Below are positions 1 through 10,443 of a stretch of DNA of 64,000 nucleotides, piece by piece. The DNA lies in contig CP136061.1 of the NCBI GenBank assembly GCA_032622095.1, forward strand, positions 14,769,287-14,833,286, given 5' to 3'. A program made the position numbers and the translations under genes. The notes beneath the pieces were generated by a model. The model was not told the origin of the DNA. It did not search any database and saw nothing but the letters and a program-made list of their open reading frames with translations. The stretch is from Siphonodentalium dalli. Taxonomy: Eukaryota > Mollusca > Scaphopoda > Gadilida > Siphonodentaliidae. Position 1 is the first letter of the stretch. Each line of letters starts with the position of its first letter.

Positions 1-1
1 A

Positions 2-844
2 ATGGATTATTGTGATGTTGTGTGGGATAACGCACCCATATACCTCTTCCATAAGTTGTACCTGTTGCATCATGACGCAGCGCGAATTGTCAGTGGTCTC
101 ATTAAATCAGTTTCGATCAACTAAATGCTATTCGAACTTGGATGGTCCACTTTACAACAAAGAAGATACTGGCATAAAATAAGAATCACTTACACTGTGA
201 TGACTAAAAAGTCACCCAACTATATCTTAGAGAAAAGTCATCCAACTAGTGGCCAAATAACAAATAACAGATATGATTTTAGAAATCCAGATTACCTTCG
301 AAACTACCCCTCTGGTTCCAAACGTACCGATACTAGCTTTCTCCCATAATGGTGACCGCCTGGAACTATACTTAGATGACAAAACCAAAAAATGTGGTTC
401 GATAGAAATGTTTTCAAAACAATTTAATCCACAGCATGGTATACTAAAGCCACCTTCATTTTATAATAACGGAAAGAGAAGAGTAAACATAATACACTGT
501 AGACTCCGTAACAAATGTAGTGAGTTAAATGCTGATAAGTTTCGAAAACATCTCATTGATAGTCCCAAGTCAACTTGTGGGTACGGAGTAGAGGATGCAG
601 ACCACTTTTTCATCACATGTCCGCTTTATAGACATGAAAGAACTATCATAGAACACCGGCTATTACCGACGGATTGCATATGATTTATTTTGAAAATATA
701 TTGTGCGGATCACCTAACTTGTCTATAAATTCAAATGAACGTCTTTTCACAGCGGTCCAAAATTATATTCTATCCACGGGTCGTTTCAGTACTGAACAGG
801 TTTATTGGAGCAACGCTGATGATGATGACGATGGTGATGTCTAA
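2..844 (+). pseudogene. Non-LTR retrotransposon (LINE, jockey/CR1-like) ORF2 C-terminal relic
   Basis: Read in three frames, this is the C-terminal end of a LINE reverse-transcriptase polyprotein. Frame 2 opens with DYCDVVWDNAPIYL and continues through HHDAARIVSG, a block typical of the region after the polymerase domain in jockey/CR1-like elements. It has an in-frame TAA at 122-124 and runs on to 349. The reading then shifts to frame 3 (about 345-682), with IIHCRLRNKCSELN and the Cys-rich tail CGYGVEDADHFFITCPLY. A second shift near 682 restores a frame with NERLFTAVQNYIL that ends in a Asp-rich tail and TAA at 842-844. The 5' part lies outside the window. One stop and two frameshifts make it non-functional. 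The family call comes from recognising motifs, not from an alignment. Confidence 0.85.
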
Positions 845-862
845 TAAACAAAAACTAATTCC

Positions 863-902
863 ATATATATATATATATGTATATGTGTATGTGTACACAT
901 AT
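863..902. repeat. AT/GT dinucleotide microsatellite at LINE 3' end
   Basis: An (AT)n tract passes into (GTAT)n 18 bases after the LINE stop codon. Simple-repeat tails at the 3' end are common in CR1/jockey-like elements, so this may be the tail of the relic. The next 290 bases hold nothing I recognise. Confidence 0.7.
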
Positions 903-1190
903 TTGGTTGAATACATGTACCCTTAACCAGGCCAATCGGCTTTTCTCTTTTCCACTCCCGAACCACCTTCACCTTCATTTTCATTTCATAATTGTGATTT
1001 AACTCTTAGTTTCTGCTATCTTGAACAAAACAAAAATTTAGTTTGATTAATTTATTTTCTACGCCATTTTATTTATTTCAGTATTACTTAGGATATTTGG
1101 AGAGAGGAGCATTTGCTAAGTTATAATAACTCATCATACTACTGTATTTAAATTATTATGTAAACATGTCTGTGTGGGATGACAACTGAA

Positions 1191-1659
1191 ATATGTGACC
1201 CGCCATATCAAATCCAGTCGTAAGTCGGGATTTGTTTTACCCTGTGCCAATGCATTCTCTTATATATGCGAGTCGACCATAGGTCGCCTCGCATATATAA
1301 GAGAATGTATTGGCCTAACAATTTTTTATAATTTTAATAATTTTTTCTTGTATTCTTTAACAATTTTATAATTTCACCCATACAGAGCCCCAGACAAACA
1401 TGAGCAGACGACACTCTTCTATATGCTTCCATATATGTGTGAGGCTCCCTGCAGGGTAATGGGTGTTTTTTTTATTTTATGTCCTAAAAATTATAAGAAA
1501 CATTTATTTTAAAAAAAATGATAAAAAATTGTTAGGCCAATGCATTCTCTTATATATGCGAGGCGACCTATGGTCGACTCGCATATATAAGAGAATGCAT
1601 TGGCACAGGGTAAAACAAATCCCGACTTACGACTGGATTTGATATGGCGGGTCACATAT
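1191..1659. mobile_element. MITE-A copy 1: long inverted repeats, each containing a hairpin
   Basis: The outer ends ATATGTGACCCGCC and GGCGGGTCACATAT are inverted repeats that extend about 125 bases inward on each side, through the block GTCGGGATTTGTTTTACCC. Each arm itself holds a palindrome: 1247-1313 and 1537-1603 both run CCAATGCATTCTC...GAGAATG(C/T)ATTGG around a GCGAG/CTCGC stem. The middle (about 1345-1510) is unique AT-rich DNA without coding capacity. Related copies lie at 3815-4159 and 29561-29775. The superfamily is unknown; I could not define a target duplication. Confidence 0.8.
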
Positions 1660-1875
1660 GTTCAAACAAAAACCTCAGTTTGCTGCATCATCGTATTATA
1701 TGATTTAGTTGCCTGTTTAAATTTATAGCAATCAAAACATGATCACAATTGACAACAACGTTATCGCGGTGCTCTTTGCATATCGTTTAGAAATTTCCAA
1801 TACAAATATGCTTGTTATGTTAACTGCCTGTTTGCTGTCGATATATCGCGGCGGTCAACATTGGGCAAGTATAAT

Positions 1876-2131
1876 TAATTACCTCGACGATATAGATACG
1901 CTACTGTTAATTACCTCGACGATATAGATACGCTACTGTTAATTACCTCGACGATATAGATACGCTACTGTTAATTACCTCGACGATATAGATACGCTAC
2001 TGTTAATTACCTCGACGATATAGATACGCTACTGTTAATTACCTCGACGATATAGATACGCTACTGTTAATTACCTCGACGATATAGATACGCTACTGTT
2101 AATTACCTCGACGATATAGATACGCTACTGC
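1876..2131. repeat. 32-bp minisatellite, 8 near-perfect copies
   Basis: A 32-bp unit with core ACCTCGACGATATAGATACG starts at 1876 and repeats every 32 bases, with the core at 1881, 1913, 1945, 1977, 2009, 2041, 2073 and 2105. The copies are identical by eye except for the last base of the last unit, which points to very recent expansion or homogenisation. Confidence 0.97.
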
Positions 2132-3814
2132 TAATAACCGTGGTCTGGCTAGGCCGAATTTAAGAGATGACGAATGCATCACTTAGACCCACTGTCTATA
2201 GGTTTTAGATTCTTGTTTTAGCTGCCAAACGGCGGTTTAAACCTACAAATGTTTACGTAAACCAGGTTTTAACTGAAATATTAGGCATTATTCAATATAG
2301 AGTTGCAAGTAGGCCTAGGGTTATTCTTCTTGTAACTTAGTCACTGTGATCAAGTCCATAAGTAATCATAGTAACTCGCCGAAGGTGTGAGTTCGTCCGA
2401 TTACAAATACTTGTTACTAAGTAATGGTTAGAGTACGCGAATTGGCCGCGATTGGACACAATAGCCTGTTAGCCACGCCCAAAAACGTGATTAACATGAA
2501 CTGAATGTGAATAGATATGTCCGAAACAACACGGACTGTTCCCACTGTGAAGCGCCCGTGCGATTTGTTTGTTATGAGTTGCGGGTGCCTGACAATCGGA
2601 TAATCATTGAACTATTCCTTCGCCAGCCTTGGGAATTGGTGTACTTTACCAAAAATCAGGGAACAATTGCAACAATGGAATTGTGCTCTAACAATACGTT
2701 AATGGTATTGACCCGATATTTTTCTCAGTGTATATGGACTGAACTAGTTCATTACGTATGTTTATTGTTGACTTAAACATTATAGACCGCTCTTCTTGGA
2801 CACTTGACACAACACCCCGTTTTAGAACAAAAGTCAGCGTCTTCCTCTATAGAGAAAATACACTGGAAGGTCATACTATTCTAACAAATCAATGAGCGTA
2901 TTACAACGGGTCGGTGGCGCCATGTTTTCAACATTGTAGTTACAGATAATCATTTCTTTGTCTTCGTTGATCGTTATTTTCAAGCTGATGCAGTCTATAG
3001 TGTAAACTTTATTCCAAACTTCCCCACCGCATAACACTGTTTTAGTCACAAGATTCAGAAGTACTCTGTTCGTATAGTAGTTAGAAGATAACCACCGGGA
3101 CATTAATTGGGTAATGTGATAATTCTACGAAGTATTGAAGATAATGTGCGCTTAACTCCATGAATTAAACTGATAAGTGAGTATCTATGCATTCCGGAAC
3201 AATATTTATCACATACTTAGTTCCTAAACCCGGGCTCGTATTTGTATTAAGACACATGTGTATTATCGGCACGCCCACTGACGCAAGAATTTAGCGCAAC
3301 GATATCGATCAATGTTATTATTATGCTAATTAGAATATAGCTATGATATTCAATTTGTGTTGGGTTATTTAGTGTTGTCCGTGAGATTAGCATGGGTGAT
3401 AAGGGTGATTGAATAATTTTGTCAACATGTAAAGACACATTTAAAATGGAACTGTATTTTTCCTTGAAGGTGTCTTTACTTCCTCCGGTGTTGTGATACG
3501 GAAATCAATATTAATTTGATGTAACCGCAGTCGTTTCGAGATCGTTTTTCGTTGCTAAAATGTGATAAAAATGAAAACAAATATCAAATTCGACGCAATT
3601 ATATTCGAAGGCTATTAACCTCGTTCACTCAATTCGATTAATAAATTTCGTATATAATTGCGACCTAGTACATATCCTCTATGTAACGAATCAATCGCGG
3701 ATAAACGAATGGTAATGAGTCAGTGCATATACACGACAGATAATGTGTGCTACCATCATCCATATATCACTAACCCTTCCATGACGGGTGCTTCCTCATT
3801 TTTTTTGAAAACAC
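2132..3814. other. No gene recognised (AT-rich DNA)
   Basis: Only short open frames (63-89 codons) are present here. They show no recognisable domain, no consistent splice context and no repeated structure that I could identify. Confidence 0.6.
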
Positions 3815-4159
3815 TGTGCCAATGCATTCTCTTATATATGCGAGTCGGCCATAGGTCGCATCGCATATATAAGAGAATGCATAATGCATTGGCCTAACAA
3901 ATGTTATATTAGTTGTTATAATTGTTTTAAAAAATGTATGAAAAATGAAAACAAATAAGAAATAATTGTTGAAGAATGTGAGAAATAATTATAAAAATGA
4001 TAAAAATTGTTAAAGAATGTAAGAAATATGATAGAAATAATAAAAATTGTTAAAGAATGTAATACAAATTTATAACAAAAAATGATAACAAATTGTTAGG
4101 CCAATGGTTTTTCTGATATATATGGTCGAATTCCACATATAATAGAATGTATTGGCACA
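3815..4159. mobile_element. MITE-A copy 2 (inner part)
   Basis: TGTGCCAATGCATTCTC at the left end and a decayed inverted counterpart ending ATTGGCACA at the right end match the inner inverted repeat of the element at 1191-1659. The left hairpin (about 3819-3893) is intact and the right one (about 4098-4159) is eroded. The outer GTGACCCGCC portion is absent. The middle contains short AT-rich tandem variants of an AGAAATAATTAT-like motif. Confidence 0.75.
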
Positions 4160-4603
4160 TGGTCTTTAATGCACAAGAGCTGCTCCGGTCCCGAAAGGGT
4201 TATTAAAATAAAATAGTATTGTGAACTTTTTAATTTGATAGATCGCGCAAAGTGAATCTCTAACTGTACTTTTGCAAATTAAAACAAATGACAAACACAT
4301 GCATGCATGAATACATAGATATGCACATAGTTGTGTATATAAACATATACAAGGAACGGATACCTTTTTTAATTTTTTTAATATTTCTAATGTATACTGA
4401 CACAACTTATTACCAGAATATTCCCTGTAAATGAATGAGAATATGAAGTGTTCTGCCTTCGTGTGATTAAACCACCACTCAGAATAATGGACCATTACAA
4501 CGTGTAATGCTACAACTGAGTGGCAGAGTCCATTGAGCTGTGAAAGGGATAACCATTCCATGTATGTAGCTACCTTAAATTTGCGAAAATCCTGAGCCAG
4601 TGC
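4160..4603. other. No gene recognised
   Basis: A minus-strand open frame of 150 codons spans 4166-4618. It has no recognisable domain and no good splice or start context, and it runs into the repeat that follows, so I do not call it a gene. Confidence 0.5.
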
Positions 4604-5282
4604 ACAGAGACGTGGCAACAGGGGGGGGGGGTGGGATGTCTCTCACCCCCCCCCCCCCCCCCCCACTTTGGTCAAAAGTTGGAAATTCTGTACCTGCCAA
4701 AACATTAGTTGGAAATTTCACACCAATAATAGGTTGAAAAATGTTCTTGTAGTTGATTTTCAAACAATTTATTGGGGGAAAATAATTGTTTTTGGACCAA
4801 TATTTGCATATTTTCCTATTTTTTGTCAAAATGTTGGACTGAAATTGTCATCCGTTGGACATTAGGATTGTGTCCTGACCCCCCCCCCCCCCCCCCCCCC
4901 CCGTGGCAAGCCAAAAACTGCTAGTTAATTTAAGAAAACAATAATGTCATATTATTTGGTCAACATTGTCATTGGAATTGTCATCAGTTGGAAATTTTCC
5001 AACCTAAAATGTTCGCACACCGGGCCGAACCATGGTCGGTCCGGTGTGTCATTGTCCACCCCCCGTGGCCAATAAAAAAACTACTAATTAGTTTAACAAA
5101 ATAATAGTTTACTACATTTGGTCAAACTTGTGGACTGAAATGGTCATCCGTTGGAGAATTTCCAACCTGATGGGGGTATGAGGTTTGAAATTTCCAACAC
5201 TAAGAAAGCTTCAGTTGAGGCCAGTCTAGATGCTAGGATTTGCAATTCTTGTATAGTTTACAACCATGGTCAGCCCTGTGTC
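4604..5282 (+). mobile_element. hAT-like non-autonomous element, partial first copy
   Basis: This begins CAGAGACGTGGC followed by a long G run and a C run, like the start of the better-bounded copy at 5719. The two share the blocks AACATTAGTTG(G/A)AAATTTCACACCA and CAAACAATTTATTGGGGG. Inside are several copies of the palindrome GTTGGAAATTTTCCAAC (for example near 4988) and a second palindrome, CCGGGCCGAACCATGGTC (near 5019). Similarity fades near 5282, where a minisatellite starts, so the right end seems lost. Confidence 0.65.
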
Positions 5283-5628
5283 TATCTATATCATTGTATA
5301 TATGGGAGACTATATATATATGATTGTATGTATGGGAGACTATATATATGATTGTATATATGGGATACTATATATATGATTGTATTTATGCGAGACTATC
5401 TATATGATTGTATATATGGGAGACTATATATATGATTGTATATATGTGGAGACTATCTATATGATTGTATATATGGGAGACTATCTATATGATTGTATAT
5501 ATGGGAGACTATATATATGATTGTATATATGGGAGACTATCTATGTGATTGTATATATGGGAGACTATCTATATGATTGTATATAATGGGAGACTTGCAT
5601 ATATAAGATCATGCACTGACACAGGATA
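5283..5628. repeat. 28-bp AT-rich minisatellite ending in a MITE-A remnant
   Basis: About eleven copies of a 28-bp unit with core GATTGTATATATGGGAGACT run to about 5594, with small insertions and substitutions. The following GCATATATAAGATCATGCA and ACACAGG resemble a decayed right end of MITE-A, so the array may have grown from that MITE's hairpin. Confidence 0.8.
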
Positions 5629-5718
5629 TGTAATGCTGTACAATGCAGCCCCCATCATGAACGGATTATGTACCACTCGCGTGTGGAGTCACCAGGCAGA
5701 CGACAATCATCAGGGACT

Positions 5719-6799
5719 CAGAGACGTGGCGGCAGGGGGGTAGGGTGTCTCACCCCCCCCCCCCCCAACTTTGGCCAAATTTTTCAACAGTTGGAAATTT
5801 AATACCTGACACAACATTAGTTGAAAATTTCACACCAACAAATAGGCTGAAAATGTTCTTGTATAGTTTGATTTTCAAACAATTTATTGGGGGGAATGTA
5901 TTGTTTTTTTACCAATATTTGCACATTTTCCTTCTTTTGGTAAAACTTTTGGACTGAAATGGCCATCCGTTGGAAATTTTCCAGCCTTAGGGGGGTGTCA
6001 GGTTGGAAATTTCCAACATTTGGAAAGCAATGTGTCCTGGTCCCTCCCCCGTGGCCAGTTAAGAACTGCTATTTAATAAGAAAACAATATTGTCCTACAT
6101 TTGGTCAAAATTGTCACTGGAATTGTCATCTGTTGGAAATTTTCCAACCGAAGTCGGGGTGTCAGGTTGGAAATTTCCAACTATATAGGAAGGCTTGAGA
6201 CTAGTCTAGATGCTAGGATTTTGCGATTTTCTTGTTCAGATTTCAAAATGTTCCCACACCGGGCCGAACCATGGTCGGCCCGGCGTGTCCTGGTCCCTCC
6301 CCGTGCTAATGAGTTTAAATAAACAATAATTTACTACATTTTGTCAAAATTGTGGCCTGAAATGGTCATCAGTTGGAAAATTTCAAACCTAACGTTAAGT
6401 ATTTGGTATTTCCAACACTAGGAAAGCTTGAAGTCAGTCTAGAAGCTACGATTAGGCGATTTTCTTGTCTTGTCCGCAGTCGTGTGCATTTGTCTGGAGT
6501 TAGACCACTAGATGTTAGGATTTATGTAATTTTCAGGTTCAAATATCTGAATATGTTCATACCGGGTAGATAGAACCATGGTTTATGCATAGACTATATA
6601 CCTGAAGACTTAGGTGCAAGGGGGAATGAAATTTAATTAATGCGAAACCTTTATTTGGTTCGATTCAAGGGAGGGGGGGGGGTGCAAATGGAATTATGCA
6701 AAACCTTGTCTTTGGTCTGATTCAAGTGGGGTGCTGTTGGAATTCCCCAAGGTGGACACCCCTCCCTCCCCAAACAGAGACCCTCTAGCCACGTCCCTA
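5719..6799 (+). mobile_element. hAT-like non-autonomous element with 8-bp target duplication
   Basis: The left end CAGAGACGTGGC and the right end GCCACGTCCCTA are imperfect inverted repeats. The element is flanked by CAGGGACT on both sides (5711-5718 and 6800-6807), an 8-bp direct repeat. An 8-bp duplication with CAG(G/A)G-type ends is characteristic of the hAT superfamily. The interior has no transposase. It contains repeated blocks of about 250 bp, each with the palindrome GTTGGAAATTTTCCAAC or a variant (near 5970, 6134, 6162, 6377), poly-C and poly-G tracts, and the palindrome around CCGGGCCGAACCATGGTCGG near 6258. Related copies are at 4604-5282 and 11705-11935. Confidence 0.75.
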
Positions 6800-7274
6800 C
6801 AGGGACTTTATAAAGTGTTAATATCTCAGCGCACTGAGTATACTGTGACGTAAACTCCCGACCGTGTGTGGAGAATCATACTGTTATACTGCAGTAATCC
6901 AGCCGAGGAGTGCCAGACAGACGGAAAGTTATGAATACTTGCGAGAACACAGAAGTATCCCCATTAAAATAATAGCCAAACTTACCATTATTCATCTGTA
7001 AATAATAGTTTATTGAGTAAAAGGCGATACATATGCTATAAACATAATTATTGTTACAACGAAAGGATTGTCGTTTTGGGTTTTTGCAGCCGATTTCTTG
7101 TCTGGAAGCTCGCAAGCAATTAGATATGGCCACACTTTGGCACAAACGAAGCGGATTCATTAGTCTTTTCTGCCCATAAAGTAACGTCCTGTATGTTAGC
7201 ACCGGGGCGTATCTCGCCCTATTATTCTGAGACATTCTGGTAAACACAAATGTTTTGAACAAAATTGTTTGTTG

Positions 7275-7329
7275 GCATGATATCATGCTGAGGTATCGGG
7301 AAACATTGTATGTTGGCATGATATCATGC
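7275..7329. repeat. Duplicated 14-bp perfect palindrome
   Basis: GCATGATATCATGC occurs at 7275-7288 and again at 7316-7329, 41 bases apart, each within the larger repeated context TGTTGGCATGATATCATGCT. Confidence 0.9.
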
Positions 7330-7547
7330 TGGGGTACAGAATGTTTCATGCTTGTCGTTCTTAACATTTGTTTTTATCAAAAGTTACCCCAAATTTAATG
7401 TCACTTTTTCCGAGTTTACAAATATACAGGATCTAACCATTATAATCAATGCATTGAACCGTGTGGAAATTAATTGCACCGTTGTAACTATATCCTGCAT
7501 GGAGCCTCGCGCGGATATAATGTTGTAATGCAGGGTGTTGTCTGTTT

Positions 7548-7592
7548 GGGGGGGGGGGGGGGGGTTGGGGGGGGGGGGGGTTGGGGGGGGGG
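7548..7592 (+). repeat. Poly-G tracts: G17-TT-G14-TT-G10
   Basis: Three long guanine runs are separated by TT. Such a strand can form G-quadruplexes; exact run lengths are prone to sequencing error. Confidence 0.85.
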
Positions 7593-8346
7593 CTCATTAT
7601 AGGATTTAATTACGCTATTGTATTCTCATTGCATTCCATTGTTTCACTAGACATAGTAAAATGGCACTGTCACATTTAACTATATATGAATTTATGGTGC
7701 GTCGACCTGGCCATATATCGTCCCCACCCGTCAGACCACGATGTCACTGCCCATTATAGTAACACAGCTTTATCAAGAGTAATTACTAGAATTAAATGTC
7801 TTCATCGGAGATTACGCAGCTCAGCGGATACATAATTATGAAATACCCCCTGCCACCTGTTCGTGTTGCGCAAAAGAATGACCCCTCTGATCTCTCAGGT
7901 CGTAAGCATAAGGCGATTTGCCCCGAGGGTAGGTAAAGTCTAGTGCCCATGAGAGCCATCATTACGAGCTATACGGGGTGTTAAATGGGGATACTTACGT
8001 TACGCATTATTTAATTTGATCCTGTGATAAATTTATATTGTTAAATCCAAACAATGCTACACTGTCTTAGGTTACGACAATGAATGTTGATTCCTTTCAC
8101 TGTCGCGGCATTCAAGTCGTAATCCAAAGCCGAAAACCGAAATTCACTGCACTGCATACCTCATACGAGCAAGGGTTACATTTCGGATACGTATTTCTTT
8201 TGTGGATTTTATTAAAATATGGGGTAAGTAAAAAAGTTACAAAGATTTTGTTGCAATGAATTACATCAAAATACAGTACACGACATTAATACCATCTTGC
8301 TATGTCATGTCGGTGCACAATGCCGAATAGAGACATACACTATTAG

Positions 8347-8418
8347 TACGCACTGCATGTATATACTTCCATACTGGTTGATTACGCACTGCATGTATAT
8401 ACTTCCATACTGGTTGAT
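8347..8418. repeat. 36-bp direct tandem duplication
   Basis: A 36-bp segment beginning TACGCACTGCATGTATATAC is present twice without visible change, at 8347-8382 and 8383-8418. Confidence 0.95.
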
Positions 8419-8530
8419 TTTGTTGGTTAATCGACGTTCCAGTACTGCTACTACACTATACCATATCATGAGATTGACATGTGAAGGGCAAACTGCGTTA
8501 GTGGCTATTTTCAGTTCTACGTAGAACCCA

Positions 8531-8622
8531 ATCACCCACACGGAATAACACATGCACCCACCCGGTAAAACCCATGCACCCATCCGGTAAAACCCATGCA
8601 CCCACCCGGTAAAACCCATGCA
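8531..8622. repeat. 22-bp minisatellite, about 4 copies
   Basis: The core CCCGGTAAAACCCATGCA recurs every 22 bases, with CATGCA at 8551, 8573, 8595 and 8617. The first unit is diverged. Confidence 0.93.
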
Positions 8623-9210
8623 CAAAACACAGACTTTCGCAGATAATCGATCCAGGTTACCCGCCATTTTGGTGGATCACACATCCCAGCACTTTTAATT
8701 TGGGGTCATAATGTTTCGTACTGAGTCAAGTACTAGGCAGTTGGTGGTCAAATTACGTGAGTATGTTCAAACTCGATCGGTGCACATGTTCTAACGTTGG
8801 CATCGCAGGATGGGTGCTTATAGGTCGGTCACAGTCTGGTGGGGATCTTAAGGGTTTACAGCAAGTTCGTTAGGTACATGCATTTCCGACACTTTGGATT
8901 GAATTCCTGTAATTAGCCGCATCGCGCCATGAGAATACCATAACAATTAAACACAGGGATTGGGTTGGCTTCCGATTTTATAACGAACAACATTATCCCG
9001 GCAGACAAACAGAGGAACTCATTTGACCCAGAGTAATTAGCTGCATTCCGGATCGGTCCCGTTCTAACAAAGAAACGAGTTCCCAAAATGGACTGGATAA
9101 AATTATTCCAGCATCTTGCATCTTGCATCTGGCATTGCATTCTGTTATTTGAACGGGAGAACGCGGCTTGTTGTCGCGCGTATCCGGACTGAACACAGCG
9201 TATCCGGACC

Positions 9211-9419
9211 GGACTGAACACAGCCACTAACTTCGACAGCTGTTCGGGACTGGTTTCCGGCGGGACTGAACACAGCCACTAACTTCGACAGCTGTTCGGG
9301 ACTGGTTTCCGGCCGGACTGAACACAGCCACTAACTTCGACAGCTATTGGGGACTGGTTTCCGGCCGGACTGAACACAGCCACTAACTTCGACAGTAGCT
9401 GTTCGGGACTGGTTTCCGG
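9211..9419. repeat. 52-bp minisatellite, 4 copies
   Basis: GGACTGAACACAGCCACTAA starts at 9211, 9263, 9315 and 9367, and each unit ends in GGGACTGGTTTCCGG. The units differ by a few substitutions and one 3-bp insertion. A shorter partial unit precedes them near 9186. The 8625-9210 stretch before it shows no gene. Confidence 0.95.
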
Positions 9420-9698
9420 ATTTAATTTCATTTTCTGATAGTGAGCTGTGAACTGTTGAATGCGGTGAATATGTTTATTTCCGCCTTATTGTGATTGGAA
9501 ACAGAATAAGAAGATATTACCGCGTACCAATGTTTGAAAAAGGGAATCTTGTTGGTCGATTACTGACAAGGTAAGGTAGCAGTTCAGGCCCATATCAATC
9601 CAACATATATTATAGTTATACGGATGATATACTCGATAATACTTCTCCTTCAAATTGATAAAAGAGGAAAAACTATGTCAAAATGTCATAAACATGCA

Positions 9699-9764
9699 CA
9701 GGGAGTCAGTGTCACGTTTACATGGAGTCAGTGTCACGTTTACAGGGAGTCAGTGTCACGTTTA
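9699..9764. repeat. 22-bp minisatellite, 3 copies
   Basis: GGAGTCAGTGTCACGTTTA repeats at 22-base spacing, with the three units starting at 9699, 9721 and 9743. Confidence 0.95.
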
Positions 9765-10298
9765 TGTTTTGTTATTATATATCCGGCTTGAAAGTGAAAG
9801 TCTGTTCGTGCAAACAAAAACGGCGATCCAGGATGATGAACACACGTCTATACTGATACACATGTATATTGCGTAACCGCTATACCAAACCTACTTTCAA
9901 CCACTTCTTTCTAATACTAAATATGAAAGAAATATATATCGATCCAGTCCACACTACATGTGATTAGCTTAGCAACATAATTATGTATATTTATAATATT
10001 ACCAATAAATTATCGTGAACATCTTAACTTAATGGCATGTAAGCACTCTCACTGTGTGTGGCGCTTTTCGCACACGAACGCAGACGACGCCCATCATAAA
10101 CGTATTGCATGATCTCGGATCCTCTCCATACAACTAATATTCATACACCATATTTTGTATTGCACATATTGATTCATATGGAATACATACTGTTTACATA
10201 AAAAAAAACAAAAGCTTTATCATATCGATTCGTCAACGGGACTATACGACACTATAATTATACAAAATAATGATACAAAATAAACGGAGGATATATAT
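9765..10298. other. No gene recognised (AT-rich)
   Basis: No open frame of note, and no repeat or RNA-like fold recognised. Confidence 0.6.
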
Positions 10299-10443
10299 GC
10301 AATCAACGTCGTTTTCGATGCATCTGTCGGCGTCTAGAATTGTCGGATGCCGAATTTCATAATGTATAATTTCGCTAAAGTATGTAGTTCGGCATCCGAC
10401 ACTTCTATACGCCGACAGATGCATCGAAAAGTACGTTGATTGC
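10299..10443. mobile_element. 145-bp hairpin MITE
   Basis: GCAATCAACGTCGTTTTCGA at the left pairs with TCGAAAAGTACGTTGATTGC at the right. The arms are about 55 bases each with few mismatches (10299-10353 and 10388-10443) and leave a loop of about 34 bases. There is no coding capacity. The size and structure fit a foldback MITE; the superfamily is not determined. Confidence 0.75.

Larger units (their letters stand above)
6808..8346. other. No gene recognised; two palindromes and a G-run inside
   Basis: A 163-codon minus-strand open frame at 6876-7367 has no recognisable domain and partly reads through duplicated palindromes, so it is probably chance. Apart from the features listed at 7275 and 7548, nothing is recognised here. 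Confidence 0.55.

Noticed and set aside
4166-4618. 150-codon minus-strand frame as a gene
   Set aside because: No recognisable domain, and it begins inside the hAT-like repeat.
6876-7367. 163-codon minus-strand frame as a gene
   Set aside because: No domain, no splice or promoter context, and part of it reads duplicated palindromes.
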